Positions 41,222 through 49,321 of a DNA stretch of 64,000 nucleotides are shown piece by piece (positions within the stretch are counted from its first letter, which is position 1; each line of letters begins with the position of its first letter). A program made the position numbers and the translations under genes. This stretch comes from Candidatus Solirubrobacter pratensis. Its GTDB lineage: Bacteria; Actinomycetota; Thermoleophilia; Solirubrobacterales; Solirubrobacteraceae. The stretch spans positions 776,599 through 840,598 of the forward strand of contig NZ_KE384480.1 of assembly GCF_000425945.1 (NCBI RefSeq), written 5' to 3'. The notes beneath the pieces were generated by a model. That model saw only the letters and a program-made list of their open reading frames with translations, was not told the origin of the DNA and made no database searches.

Positions 41222-41374
41222 CTAGCCGAACGAGACGTGGCAGCACACGGGGCATTCGGCGTGGACGCCGGCATCGTGCATGATTTGGGCCGTGCGTTCA
41301 GGGCACTGGCGGATGACGACCACCGGCTGTTCGCCGGTCTCAGCGTGGCTAAGTTGGCGCGTTCTCGGCTTCAC
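41222..41374 (-). CDS. Small CPxC zinc-ribbon-like protein, paralogue of 50740-50934
   Basis: 50 aa from GTG 41374; TTG 41380 is also possible. The sequence (LSHAETGEQPVVVIRQCPER, AGVHAECPVCCHVSFG) matches the peptide at 50740 in AETGE, VIR-CP, the AECPVC box and VS(F/Y)G at the C-terminus. The first Cys pair has lost one Cys (QCPERT against RCPDCS), so zinc binding may be weaker. It is too short for routine gene calling; the paralogy supports it. Confidence 0.45.
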   Translation of the reverse strand: MKPRTRQLSHAETGEQPVVVIRQCPERTAQIMHDAGVHAECPVCCHVSFG

Positions 41375-41439
41375 CCGCAACTTCGATGTGGCGTATCTAG
41401 CTGTAGGGCATCGTTCACACGAGCCCTTAGGAGGGCCGC

Positions 41440-41634
41440 ATGGCGGAAGGCAAGACCAAGGTTGGCGACGCGGGCTGGAAGCCGGAGTCGAACCCGCGCG
41501 CAGCCATCATGAGGCTGGATAAGGGACAGAACGCGCCGGAATCCAAGCGCATCTCGATCTCCTCGCGGGCCGCAGGAGACGACCTCGTGCGAAAGCTGCA
41601 CGACCTCGGATTCGAAGAGCCGAGGCGACGCTAA
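41440..41634 (+). CDS. Small basic hypothetical protein (64 aa)
   Basis: ATG 41440 with AGGAGGG seven nt upstream, a very strong ribosome site. It is basic and hydrophilic (MAEGKTKVGDAGWKPESNPR, ISISSRAAGDDLVRKLHDLG). No motif is known. Its leader is nearly the same as that of the first island gene (25778). Confidence 0.55.
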   Translation: MAEGKTKVGDAGWKPESNPRAAIMRLDKGQNAPESKRISISSRAAGDDLVRKLHDLGFEEPRRR

Positions 41635-41752
41635 GCGCGGCGGAGCGCGGTCTGGTTACCGCCATGTCCCATCGTGACGGCGACCGCAGGACCGCGCTCC
41701 CAATCGTTTTCGCCGTCCAGCCCACGAACGGCCACGGCCGCCCCCCCGCCTC

Positions 41753-42066
41753 ATGGACGCCTACTCATCGTTCATCCAGGAGAAGCTGCGGCAGCGCGGC
41801 AAGGCCGAGGCGACGGCTGTTGAGGCTGCAACGTGGCTCGACGAGGCTGGTCTGCTCGCGGATTAACACATCGGCCGGGCTTGCCGCTGAGGAACTTGCT
41901 TCGAGCGGGGGCAATCGTCGGCTCCGACCAGCGACCGGCACGCAAGAACGGCCGTTGGTACATCGTCCGCGTGTCGCAACGTGGCTACGCGCGTCGGACT
42001 AGGCAGCCCGGCGGCGACGCGAGGCAAGCGCCGCCTGAGTCGCGTTCCAAACCCGCGCGTCGATAA
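41753..42066 (+). pseudogene. Excisionase-like small DNA-binding protein, frameshifted
   Basis: ATG 41753 reads DAYSSFIQEKLRQRGKAEAT and VEAATWLDEAGLLAD, then a TAA. One base on, the frame gives RPGLPLRNLLRAGAIVGSDQ and RPARKNGRWYIVRV. Together they form a compact winged-helix-like protein of about 75 aa of the kind found beside serine recombinases. It converges on, and overlaps the 3' end of, the recombinase gene. A one-base change near 41862 breaks it. The excisionase role is inferred from position. Confidence 0.45.
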
Positions 42067-42784
42067 TGCGCGCCGGCTCGGTTTGCTTATAGACCTCGCG
42101 CCGCACGATCCGGTCAACGACGTTGCGCGCCCACAGCCGTCCCGTTTCGGCGGTCATCGTCTCGGCCGTCGCGCGAATGGTCGAGCCGGAACGGACAAGC
42201 TCGAAGATGCGTCGAACCTCGGCTGCCGCGTCGGGGTCGATCTCCACGAGGCCATTGCGGGTGCGGCGGTACCCGTGGGGCAGCTTGCCTCCCTGAGCAC
42301 GAGCCTTCGCGCCGTGACGCTCGGCCTTGGCGTCACGCCCGGCCTTGAGTCGCGCGACGATGCGCCGGCGCTCGTGCGCGGCGATGACATGGCCGATGCC
42401 ATCGAGCAAAAGCGCGCCTTCGTCGTCGCCGTTCGAGCCATCGGCGTACAGCACCCGCAGACCGGCCGACCGCAGCAGCCGCAGCGCGCCGTAGGCGACG
42501 TACTCCTCGCGCGCCAAGCGGGAGCGCTCGGCGACGACGATTGAGGCGGCGCCATGCTGGTACGCGGAGGCGAGCGCGTCCTGAAGTCCAGGTCGTTCCT
42601 CGGCCGCGACGGTGCCCGAGATGTCCTCGTGGAACTCTGCGGCGACGGTCAGGGCCTCGCGCGTGGCGAACGCGCGAATGGCGGCACGCTGCGCGTCAGG
42701 GCCGTACGCCTTGCCCTGCTCGGCGCTCGATGTGCGGATGTAGGCGATGGCGACTCGGGCATCGCTGGCGGGAAGCGGGTTCAG
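41999..42784 (-). CDS. Serine recombinase (resolvase/integrase family)
   Basis: 261 aa. The catalytic domain is complete: AIAYIRTSSAEQGKAYGPDA with the nucleophilic Ser, DISGTVAAEERPGLQDALAS, and SIVVAERSRLAREEYVAYGA with active-site Arg residues. The Recombinase domain follows (GGKLPHGYRRTRNGLVEIDP, EVRRIFELVRSGSTIRATAE, VVDRIVRREVYKQ). It ends soon after, lacking the zinc ribbon and coiled coil of large integrases. TTG 42517 would delete the catalytic half, and no ATG/GTG/TTG lies upstream in frame. CTG 42784 (NPLPASDARVAI) with GGAC upstream is my choice; if it is not used, the gene is dead. Confidence 0.75.
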   Translation of the reverse strand: MNPLPASDARVAIAYIRTSSAEQGKAYGPDAQRAAIRAFATREALTVAAEFHEDISGTVAAEERPGLQDALASAYQHGAASIVVAERSRLAREEYVAYGALRLLRSAGLRVLYADGSNGDDEGALLLDGIGHVIAAHERRRIVARLKAGRDAKAERHGAKARAQGGKLPHGYRRTRNGLVEIDPDAAAEVRRIFELVRSGSTIRATAETMTAETGRLWARNVVDRIVRREVYKQTEPARIIDARVWNATQAALASRRRRAA

Positions 42785-42839
42785 GGCTACGAGTCCTATC
42801 GGTCAGAAATCGACGTACCAGAGCCACAATCTACTCGTA

Positions 42840-42871
42840 TTGTCCACTTGACGCAAGCGTTCGGTGGACAA
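42840..42871. promoter_or_regulatory. Inverted-repeat site next to the recombinase (possible att/res site)
   Basis: TTGTCCAC-N16-GTGGACAA, perfect 8-bp arms, 55 bp upstream of the recombinase start. An overlapping CCACTT/AAGTGG pair extends the symmetry. Site-specific recombinases often act on such a site beside their own gene, but it could also be a repressor operator. Confidence 0.4.
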
Positions 42872-42919
42872 AGTGGAATCTTCGAGTGCCAGGGCTCGCA
42901 AGACGTGAGGCGTGCACCG

Positions 42920-44224
42920 CTACGCCGTCAGTTGGTCAATGAGCCGAGTGCCGAGATCGTTGCCCGCCGCGAGGTCGGAGCCGGACACCTCGAGCACAGC
43001 CACGCCGAGCTCGTCGAGCAGATTCAGGCGCCGCACGGTCAGCGCGCGGTTGACGACGAGACATAGCTCGTCTTCCGGCGCCCCGTCCAGAAGCCGGTAC
43101 TCGTACAGCTGAGCAAGTCCAGCACGGGTTCGCTCGACCTCGTTGGTGCTGGTGATCGTCTTGGCCTCAAAGATCACACGCACACCGTCCGGGCGCGTCG
43201 CCCACAGGTCGATCGCGCCATGCTTGTCTTCGATGTCGGTGCAACCCAACGCCGCAAGGTTGCGGTAGAGCGAGACGAGGATCGCGTGATGGCCGGTGTT
43301 CGCTTGCTCCTGCTTCGCGGCGGTCTCCTCTGGGTTCGCGCTCTCACCGCGTGACTCGGGCGGGCGCGGCGGCGGGCGGTCAGGGTCGAACGGTCGAGGC
43401 TTCGGTCGTCGAGTTCGCGACGACGTGCCCGAAGGTGGGCGGCGGGCTGGGGCGGTGCCGTCGCCGAATTCGAGCCGGAACCGGAACACGTCGCGCATGT
43501 CGCCCTTGTCGTCGGGGGCGCGCGCGGTTCGTTCCTCGATCTTGCGTGCCCGTCCGAGAAAACGCAGCTGCCTGGGCCCGGCGCCCTCGAACACGAACAG
43601 CGGTCGGCGATTCTCGGCGACGTCGAGATTCTGGCCGGTGCGCTGCTGATCGCCGACCTTGCCCTTCCCGGTGTAGATCAGGCGCTCGCCGTCCCAATAA
43701 TCGCCGTAATTGAAGCTCTTGCCGCCCTCGGGGTGCGTGATCAGCAGCAGCGACCCCGTTGCGGTGCTCGGCACCATGCCGCCTGCGACCGAGAAGTAGC
43801 CCGCCTTGAAGCCGAAGACGTCCGCGAGCTCCTCCCAGCTGTAGACGCGATCGACGTCCAGCTGGGGCAGCGCGGTCTCGCTCTCGCTCGCGGTGAGCTC
43901 GACGCGCGCCGGATCCGTACGGCCGACCGTGTTGGGCAGCGTCAGGAGCACCGCGCCGATGAATGCGCTCCGGAACTTGCCCGGGAGCTCGTCCAGCACG
44001 ACGACTCCGTCCGAGTACAGCGTCTCGGCTCCCTGTTCCACCCATTGGATCGGGACCTTGTCGCCGTCCGGATACTTCTCCTCGTCCGTGCGGTCCGTGA
44101 ACACGTACGCGAACGTGTCGTCGACGTTGAGGATCGTGTTCTCGAAGCGGGTCACCGTCAGGATCGTCTCGCCGACGAGGCCCTGGAGGTGCGCGTAAAG
44201 CTCGGCGGACGAGGGCTTGCTCAC
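42920..44224 (-). CDS. Type IV restriction enzyme-like: SRA-like domain plus PD-(D/E)XK nuclease
   Basis: 434 aa from GTG 44224. Residues 1-260 resemble the SRA-like modified-base reader of ScoMcrA-type enzymes (GKSFNYGDYWDGERLIYTGK, NLDVAENRRPLFVFEGAG, then RFLGRARKIEERTARAPDDK). A Pro/Arg-rich linker (RPPSGTSSRTRRPKPRPFDP) leads to the nuclease: HHAILVSLYRNLAALGCTDI, AIDLWATRPDGVRVIFEAKT, with Asp and Glu-Ala-Lys. It would bind modified DNA and cut it, defending against phages with modified bases. A frameshifted Mrr lies 570 bp away and the serine recombinase on the other side. It appears intact. Confidence 0.7.
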   Translation of the reverse strand: MSKPSSAELYAHLQGLVGETILTVTRFENTILNVDDTFAYVFTDRTDEEKYPDGDKVPIQWVEQGAETLYSDGVVVLDELPGKFRSAFIGAVLLTLPNTVGRTDPARVELTASESETALPQLDVDRVYSWEELADVFGFKAGYFSVAGGMVPSTATGSLLLITHPEGGKSFNYGDYWDGERLIYTGKGKVGDQQRTGQNLDVAENRRPLFVFEGAGPRQLRFLGRARKIEERTARAPDDKGDMRDVFRFRLEFGDGTAPARRPPSGTSSRTRRPKPRPFDPDRPPPRPPESRGESANPEETAAKQEQANTGHHAILVSLYRNLAALGCTDIEDKHGAIDLWATRPDGVRVIFEAKTITSTNEVERTRAGLAQLYEYRLLDGAPEDELCLVVNRALTVRRLNLLDELGVAVLEVSGSDLAAGNDLGTRLIDQLTA

Positions 44225-44278
44225 GTCCGCGAGCGTAACGGCGCGGCCGGTCGCCAACCGAGTCGTATCGTGCACGCC

Positions 44279-44551
44279 GTGAGCGAGCAGGACGACGATG
44301 ATCGTCTGCGCGGCATGGCGCGCCACGTCGTGCGCTTCACCGGCGAGCTCTCTCCGGAGGCCGCCGCCGCGCTCGGGCCGTCGATTCAGCGCATCCAGGG
44401 CGATCACCTGTTCCCGACCCGCACGCCGCAGCCAAACACGACCGTGGGCACATGGGCCGCGACAGACCGGGACGCCGTGAGGCTCGTCCAGGGGGCACTC
44501 CAAGGGCACGGCAGCTTCGCGGACTTTGAAGTCACACGGCTCGTCGACTAG
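44279..44551 (+). CDS. Small hypothetical protein (90 aa)
   Basis: GTG 44279 diverges from the restriction gene with 54 bp between. It reads MSEQDDDDRLRGMARHVVRF, SPEAAAALGPSIQRIQGDHL and AVRLVQGALQGHGSFADFEV, a soluble alpha/beta-like protein. No motif recognised. GTG 44270 is an alternative start. It could be regulatory for the restriction pair, but that is speculation. Confidence 0.45.
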   Translation: MSEQDDDDRLRGMARHVVRFTGELSPEAAAALGPSIQRIQGDHLFPTRTPQPNTTVGTWAATDRDAVRLVQGALQGHGSFADFEVTRLVD

Positions 44552-44792
44552 CGCCCCGCGATCGCATCAACACGTTCTGGGCCGTCTCAGACCTCTTCGC
44601 GGGCCACACGACTGAGACCCTGCGACTGATGCGCGTGGCGCGAGCGGGATCCCACGGATCCCACAGCGTGCTCTCCGCACGTCGGGGCCACCCGAGCGCG
44701 AGGTACGAACCCGAGGCTTGAACGTGAGGACGGGTGTCAGCGCGCATGATCTAGGCCGACGCGCGCCGAAACGCCGGATAGGGTTTCGCGAC

Positions 44793-45729
44793 GTGCCGGT
44801 CCCGGATTACCAAACGCTCATGCGTCCGGTGCTCGAGCTCACGGAAGATGGCAGCGACTGGACCGCCGCGTCGATCCGCCAGAGCATGATCAGCGAGTAC
44901 CAGCTGAGCGACGAGGACGTCGAAGAACGCCTGCCGAGCGGCCGCGACACGACGCTCCGGAACCGTGTCGGGTGGGCTCTCACCTACCTGTACCGCGCCG
45001 GTCTGCTCGATCGGCCACGCCGGTCGGTCTACCGCATCAACGATCGAGGGCGACAGGTCCTACGCGACTATCCCGATCGCGTCGACAAGTCCACGCTAAC
45101 CCGCTTCCGGAGTTTCGGGATTTCGTCTCGCGCAACGCATCACCCAGCGGCTCGGGTCTCCAGGAGAGCGTGCAGGCCGAACTCGCGGTCGCCGACGTCG
45201 CCACGCCCGAGGAGCGCGCTGCGTCGGCGTACCGCGAGCTCCGCGCCGCGCTCGTGAGCGAGGTTCTGGATCGCTCAGCGAGCAATCCGACGAATTCTTC
45301 GAGCAGGTCGTGCTCGACGTCCTCCAGGCGATGGGCTATGGCGGCTCGCGTGAGGACGCAGCCGAACGTCTCGGCAGGAGCGGCGACGGAGGCGTCGACG
45401 GCGTGATCCGCGAGGACAAGCTCGGCCTCGATCTCATCTACGTCCAGGCCAAGAGCTGGTCGAACACCGTCGGGCGCCCCGAAATTCAGCGGTTCGTGGG
45501 AGCCCTACAGGGCCAGCGCGCGAGCAAGGGCGTGTTCAAGGACGTGCATCGGCCACCGAACGTGGACGCAAATCCCGCCCACGCACGCGTCCGGCTCGGA
45601 GCCGTCATCGCGGCAGAGCGCCATCGACTTGGAGGCGCCCGTCGAAAGGCGCTCCAAGCCCTGGGCGACCTCTGGGAGGCGACGGACGCCCTCACGCAGC
45701 GCCAAGGCACGGAGCGAGAAGGAGCGTGA
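44793..45729 (+). pseudogene. mrr: Mrr-family type IV restriction endonuclease, frameshifted
   Basis: GTG 44793 opens the Mrr N-terminal winged helix (VPDYQTLMRPVLELTEDGSD, GRDTTLRNRVGWALTYLYRA, GLLDRPRRSVYRINDRGRQV). A shift near 45115 moves to the next frame (PEFRDFVSRNASPSGSGLQE, AASAYRELRAALVSEVLDR). Another near 45285 leads to the nuclease core (VVLDVLQAMGYGGSREDAAE, SGDGGVDGVIREDKLGLDLI, YVQAKSW: D..QxK). After RASKGVF the family C-terminus is replaced by unrelated sequence to the stop. Mrr cuts methylated DNA. This copy has two frameshifts and no proper end. Confidence 0.75.
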
Positions 45730-45733
45730 ACCC

Positions 45734-45826
45734 GTGACCTGGACCGATGCCCGACGGCCCGTCTGGCTGACCATGTTCCTCATCGTTGCGTTGACGTTTG
45801 CGCTACCGCGGCTGGTCAAGCGCTGA
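45734..45826 (+). CDS. Possible 30-aa membrane micropeptide
   Basis: GTG 45734 with GGAG nine nt upstream. It reads MTWTDARRPVWLTMFLIVAL TFALPRLVKR, one transmembrane helix between charged ends. Its end overlaps the next gene's 3' end. Size and composition fit a single-pass micropeptide. Confidence 0.35.
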   Translation: MTWTDARRPVWLTMFLIVALTFALPRLVKR

Positions 45827-46490
45827 TGCGGTCTCCCGCAGACACTTCGATGAGCCACTCGAAGGACATGAACGCGTACAGCAATGACGCTGTGGCGAAT
45901 GCGCCCACGAACGCGCCCCATGCCGGGGTGGCGTTGATGAGCGCGTGGCCGCCAAACAGGAATCCGCCTTCGGCGGTATCGGGCGCGACGATCTTCCAGA
46001 TGACGGTGGTGAGCGTTACCAGCGCCAGTAATCGTCCGAGGTTGGAGATCCTCGTCACCCGCTCCTCAAGCCGCCGCTCAGCAATGGGGTCCGGTTCCGC
46101 GTTGTCGGGAGTACTGCGCGCGGCCTGGACCGCTGCGATCACCGCGTAGACGACCAGCGAGAGCGCGGCGAGGGCGACCCCGGCCATCCACAAGTCGATC
46201 CATTGGAACGCCTCCCATGCCGAGATTCGGACGCTGTCCCCGACGCCACCATCGAAGCTGTACCAAGGAAAGAACAACGACACGAGCAGCAGCGGCGGCG
46301 CAAACAGCATCGCGAGGATGCCGTTGCATCCGGCTCGCTCTGCGGCGCTTCGCTCGCTCGCCGCATTGTCAGGTCCATCCGCAGCGGTGCGGCTACCAAC
46401 GTCGGGCACTGCGGAAGCGAGCGGATCGCGCCCCTTGCGGGCGTCACGCTCCTCCCGCCAGCTTCCGACCTTGCCGTCATCCAGTGGCAT
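45816..46490 (-). CDS. Multi-pass membrane protein, unknown
   Basis: 224 aa from ATG 46490. A charged N-terminal 70 residues (WREERDARKGRDPLASAVPD) precedes four transmembrane helices: ILAMLFAPPLLLVSLFFPWY, WMAGVALAALSLVVYAVIAA, LGRLLALVTLTTVIWKIV and WGAFVGAFATASLLYAFMS. The loop between helices 2 and 3 is acidic/basic (EPDPIAERRLEERVTRISNL). It resembles small actinobacterial integral membrane proteins of unknown function. An upstream frame extends to 46625 but is Pro/Arg-rich and not protein-like. Confidence 0.6.
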   Translation of the reverse strand: MPLDDGKVGSWREERDARKGRDPLASAVPDVGSRTAADGPDNAASERSAAERAGCNGILAMLFAPPLLLVSLFFPWYSFDGGVGDSVRISAWEAFQWIDLWMAGVALAALSLVVYAVIAAVQAARSTPDNAEPDPIAERRLEERVTRISNLGRLLALVTLTTVIWKIVAPDTAEGGFLFGGHALINATPAWGAFVGAFATASLLYAFMSFEWLIEVSAGDRISA

Positions 46491-46796
46491 CGGCGGACTG
46501 TATTCACTGCCTTGCGCGACGGTCAATCGCTCAGGCGTCCAACGCACCGCAACTTCGAGAGCACCCTCCGCTCCCGGCGGCGCGCTGCGGGATTCGACGG
46601 CTCCAGACGGGCGGCGACGATCCACGCGACATTCCGACTCGCAAGAGGGCTACACGTCGTCGAGGCCAGTGGCTTCGCCCCGGCGGTGCTGCGCCCCGGC
46701 CTTTCTCCGTGCGGTCGAGCGCGCCCAGGGATGCCGTCGAGCCGGTCACTCGCCTGCGTGTCGGTCCAGGACGGCTCCTAGCGCGGGTCGTCACGA
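46491..46796. other. 306-bp region without a supported gene
   Basis: Divergent region between the membrane protein and the Trp-rich protein. Open frames on both strands are Arg/Ser/Pro-rich and conflict with each other. I see no convincing promoter. Confidence 0.3.
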
Positions 46797-47123
46797 GTGA
46801 AGCTCGTCTGGCCACACGTCGTCGGGTGGCTCGGTCGGCACGGGCCGATGCTAGGAGCCGCAAGGATCTGGCAGGTGCTGCAGAATTTCGTCCTGGTGTC
46901 GGGTGTTGTCCGAGACGAGCACGGCCGGGTCGCTCCGGGTACGCAGCCGGGGTGGGGCGTGTCCTGGTGGTGGGAGGCGAAGGTCCTTCCGGACCCGATC
47001 ACGATGGCCCCTGAGCAAAGGCTCAAGAACCTCTTCCGCTGCTGGAAAGACGTGGCGGCGGGATGGGCGCCGGTGGTGCCGCGTGATGACTGGCACCCCT
47101 ATCACCCGTTCGCCCACGAGTAG
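46797..47123 (+). CDS. Trp-rich hypothetical protein (108 aa)
   Basis: GTG 46797 reads MKLVWPHVVGWLGRHGPMLG, RIWQVLQNFVLVSGVVRDEH, GWGVSWWWEAKVLPDPITMA and RLKNLFRCWKDVAAGWAPVV. Seven or more tryptophans and His/Pro at the end (DDWHPYHPFAHE) are unusual, but residue use is protein-like. No signal peptide. Family unknown. It lies next to a broken DUF2384-like gene on the other strand. Confidence 0.5.
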   Translation: MKLVWPHVVGWLGRHGPMLGAARIWQVLQNFVLVSGVVRDEHGRVAPGTQPGWGVSWWWEAKVLPDPITMAPEQRLKNLFRCWKDVAAGWAPVVPRDDWHPYHPFAHE

Positions 47124-47169
47124 CCGCGTCCGACGATGGCGCTGCACGACCGACAGAGGTGCTCCTGCC

Positions 47170-47600
47170 TCAGTGTCCGGCGCGTTCGACGAGCGCTCCG
47201 CGGCGCCGCCATGCGTCGAGGGTCAGGCGGCTAAGCGCGCCCTCCTGACGTGCGACTCGTGCGAGCCGCTGAGGGTCGCGCCCGGCGCGCGCGACACCGC
47301 GGGCGACACGCCATCGAGCGCGTCGTCGGCGGCCACGCACCAGAACGCGGCGGTCCACTCACGCACGGTCGCCGCGGCGAGTGTCCAGAAGGCTTCGATG
47401 AGCGGCGCGAGCGGCGTGTCGCCGTCGTCGAACTGGAAGGCAGGAACCAGCATCCGCCCGGCGCCGTCGCGCAGCACGATCAGGCGATGCCCTTCCCGCA
47501 GCTCGTTCAGGCGCTCATCGGAGGCGTCGAGTAGCTCGCGCACCTGTGCGAGGGGCTCTCCGGCGACTGGAGCGAGCTGACCGTCCGCTTCGACGCACAC
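47170..47600 (-). pseudogene. DUF2384/MbcA-ParS-Xre-like antitoxin C-terminal domain, frameshifted
   Basis: From GTG 47600 the frame reads EPLAQVRELLDASDERLNEL, REGHRLIVLRDGAGRMLVPA and FQFDDGDTPLAPLIEAFWTL. WTAAFWCVAADDALDGVSP follows, which matches the toxin-binding domain of MbcA/Xre antitoxins (W..LDG.SP). One base is then gained or lost, and the expected RAGRDPQRLARVARQEGALS continues in another frame to a stop at 47170. No toxin gene was recognised beside it. Confidence 0.5.
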
Positions 47601-47890
47601 GCCCCGCGCGCGCTGCTCACGCAGCTCGCGTCCGGCGCGCCGCTCGCCGTCAACTCAACTGCACGCAGACCTACCGCACCAAGACCCGCAACGTCGGCGT
47701 CGGCTCCGGCTCCGGCGCGCGGCTGGCCGCCGACGGGCGCACCGTCACCGCGACGCTCTACACGCCCGCGCAGGCGTCCGCCAGCGCGCCGGTGACGTGC
47801 ACGCTGTCCGCGGTCGCTCAGCGGCTCTCCAAGGCGACGCTGCGGCGGGCGCCCGTCGCGAGCATCAACCCGCCCAACCCCCGCCGCTAG
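47600..47890 (+). other. Remnant of an exported-protein gene
   Basis: Two frames carry fragments of one protein: RALLTQLASGAPLAVN, then NCTQTYRTKTRNVGVGSGSG, ARLAADGRTVTATLYTPAQA and VTCTLSAVAQRLSKATLRRA to a stop at 47890. The composition is like secreted beta-sandwich proteins. No start codon or signal peptide remains. Confidence 0.35.
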
Positions 47891-48012
47891 ATGTCAGCTA
47901 GACGCGGGGCGCGACCTGCGTGGCCACGCTGACCATTGACCGCGGCGGCAAACCCCGCGAAGGTCGAGGCGAACGATCAGCGAGCGCGAAACCGAACCGG
48001 TACTCTCGCGCG

Positions 48013-48549
48013 GTGGGCGAGAGCACGGCGTGGACGGCGGCGCGCTGCGTCGCGTGCGGCGAGGGCTTGCCGTCGTCGCGAAGCGTTTGCCCTCGCTGCG
48101 GCCGGAGCCGTCACGTCCTCGCCGAACTCGAACGCGACGACAGCCCGCTGATACCTGAGCCGCGCACCCTGCCGCGCGGGGCGGTAGCGAGCGCGCTTGC
48201 CGTGCTTGTCATCGGGGTCCTGATCGCGCTGATCGTCGTGCTGCCGTTCGGCCCCACAGTGCAGCGGGACGCGCTCGAGAGTTCGGTGCTCGCGCAACTC
48301 CACGCGAAAGCGCCGCCGTCATCAGGCAAGCAGGGCACGTCGCTGTCGTGCCGCCACCCGTTCACGAACACGAACAGCTTCACGTGCCACGGCAAGATGG
48401 ACATTTCGCTGCTGCCGGACGCCCGGTTCGACATGCGTCTGGAGATCTACCGCGACGCAGGTGCGGTCTGCTGGACAGGCCGCCCGCGGGACGACGGGCC
48501 GAGCGGCGCGTTCGTTCCCAAGGTCATCGGGGCGTGCCTTCGCTCCTAG
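48013..48549 (+). CDS. Zinc-ribbon plus membrane-anchored protein
   Basis: 178 aa from GTG 48013. The N-terminus has a zinc ribbon (RCVACGEGLPSSRSVCPRCG). One transmembrane helix (ASALAVLVIGVLIALIVVLP) leads to an outer domain with two Cys (SLSCRHPFTNTNSFTCHGKM) and LEIYRDAGAVCWTGRPRDD. This layout (cytosolic ribbon, helix, small sensor-like domain) is common in actinobacterial membrane proteins. A longer start at 47920 adds a basic low-complexity segment. Confidence 0.55.
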   Translation: MGESTAWTAARCVACGEGLPSSRSVCPRCGRSRHVLAELERDDSPLIPEPRTLPRGAVASALAVLVIGVLIALIVVLPFGPTVQRDALESSVLAQLHAKAPPSSGKQGTSLSCRHPFTNTNSFTCHGKMDISLLPDARFDMRLEIYRDAGAVCWTGRPRDDGPSGAFVPKVIGACLRS

Positions 48550-48719
48550 CGCGGGCTGGTGCGCGACCTCGCCCCGCGCGGGCAGGATCTCGTCGCCCTC
48601 GGCGGTTGTGCCCTTTTCCTCGACGCTGATTCCGGCGCCGTCGAGATTCACTTCGCGGTCGAGGTGCTGGTGGCTGGCGCGGACGTGGAAGCGTTGCGCC
48701 GCAGTTCGAGTTACTCGGA

Positions 48720-48998
48720 TCAGCCGGAGGTGCGTACGGCTTCTAGACAGGCGTCGGTCGGACTGGCGTAGTCCTCGCCGTTGCTGTTATCGGGACAGGC
48801 GTCCTGGATCGCCTGATCGCCTGGGTGACAGGCCGCAACCGCCGCGTTGCCGTTCGTGCCATTGCAGTTCGCCTGAGTCGCGCCGCCTTCCGTTGCCTCG
48901 CCGCAGCCAGCTAAGCAGAGGGCAGCGGCTATGGAAACCCCGGTAACGAGCCAACGCCTTAGACGGCGCCGTTCAGAAACCCCGATGTCAAAGGGCAT
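48720..48998 (-). CDS. Small lipoprotein with Cys-rich domain
   Basis: 92 aa from ATG 48998. The signal peptide RRWLVTGVSIAAALCLAGCG has a proper lipobox (LAGC), so it is lipid-anchored outside the membrane. The mature part has five further cysteines (NCNGTNGNAAVAACHPGDQA, QDACPDNSNGEDYASPTDAC), perhaps disulfide-bonded. Family unknown. Confidence 0.6.
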   Translation of the reverse strand: MPFDIGVSERRRLRRWLVTGVSIAAALCLAGCGEATEGGATQANCNGTNGNAAVAACHPGDQAIQDACPDNSNGEDYASPTDACLEAVRTSG

Positions 48999-49031
48999 TG
49001 CATTTCGATGCTCCGTTGTAGAGCAGCCATC

Positions 49032-49250
49032 ATGTTCAACAAGCATCCGACCCCGTCTTCGCGTGAGGCGCACGACGCGCGCCGATTGTCAGACCAGGTT
49101 TCGGCCCTCTCGGTCTCGCACTTGAGGATCGAGCACGACTGGAACCGTCCGACCGCCTACGCGTGGCCACCGGCGAGAACGCAGGCCCTCACGCGCGCCC
49201 CGTCGTATGCCATCGCCGCGGAGTTCTACATCGTGCGGCGACGATCGTGA
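49032..49250 (+). CDS. Small hypothetical protein (72 aa)
   Basis: ATG 49032 reads FNKHPTPSSREAHDARRLSD, HLRIEHDWNRPTAYAWPPA and SYAIAAEFYIVRRRS. It is basic and soluble, with no motif. It lies divergent to the lipoprotein gene with 33 bp between starts. A weak call based on composition. Confidence 0.35.
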   Translation: MFNKHPTPSSREAHDARRLSDQVSALSVSHLRIEHDWNRPTAYAWPPARTQALTRAPSYAIAAEFYIVRRRS

Positions 49251-49321
49251 CTCATCGCGGGGAATCAGAGCCATCGCGGGACTGAGACCGTCGCATACGG
49301 CGGCATCCGTACGCTCGCGCC

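Noticed and set aside
48559..48771. 70-aa plus ORF after the zinc-ribbon gene
   Set aside because: The end overlaps the lipoprotein gene on the other strand and residue use is weak; no ribosome site.
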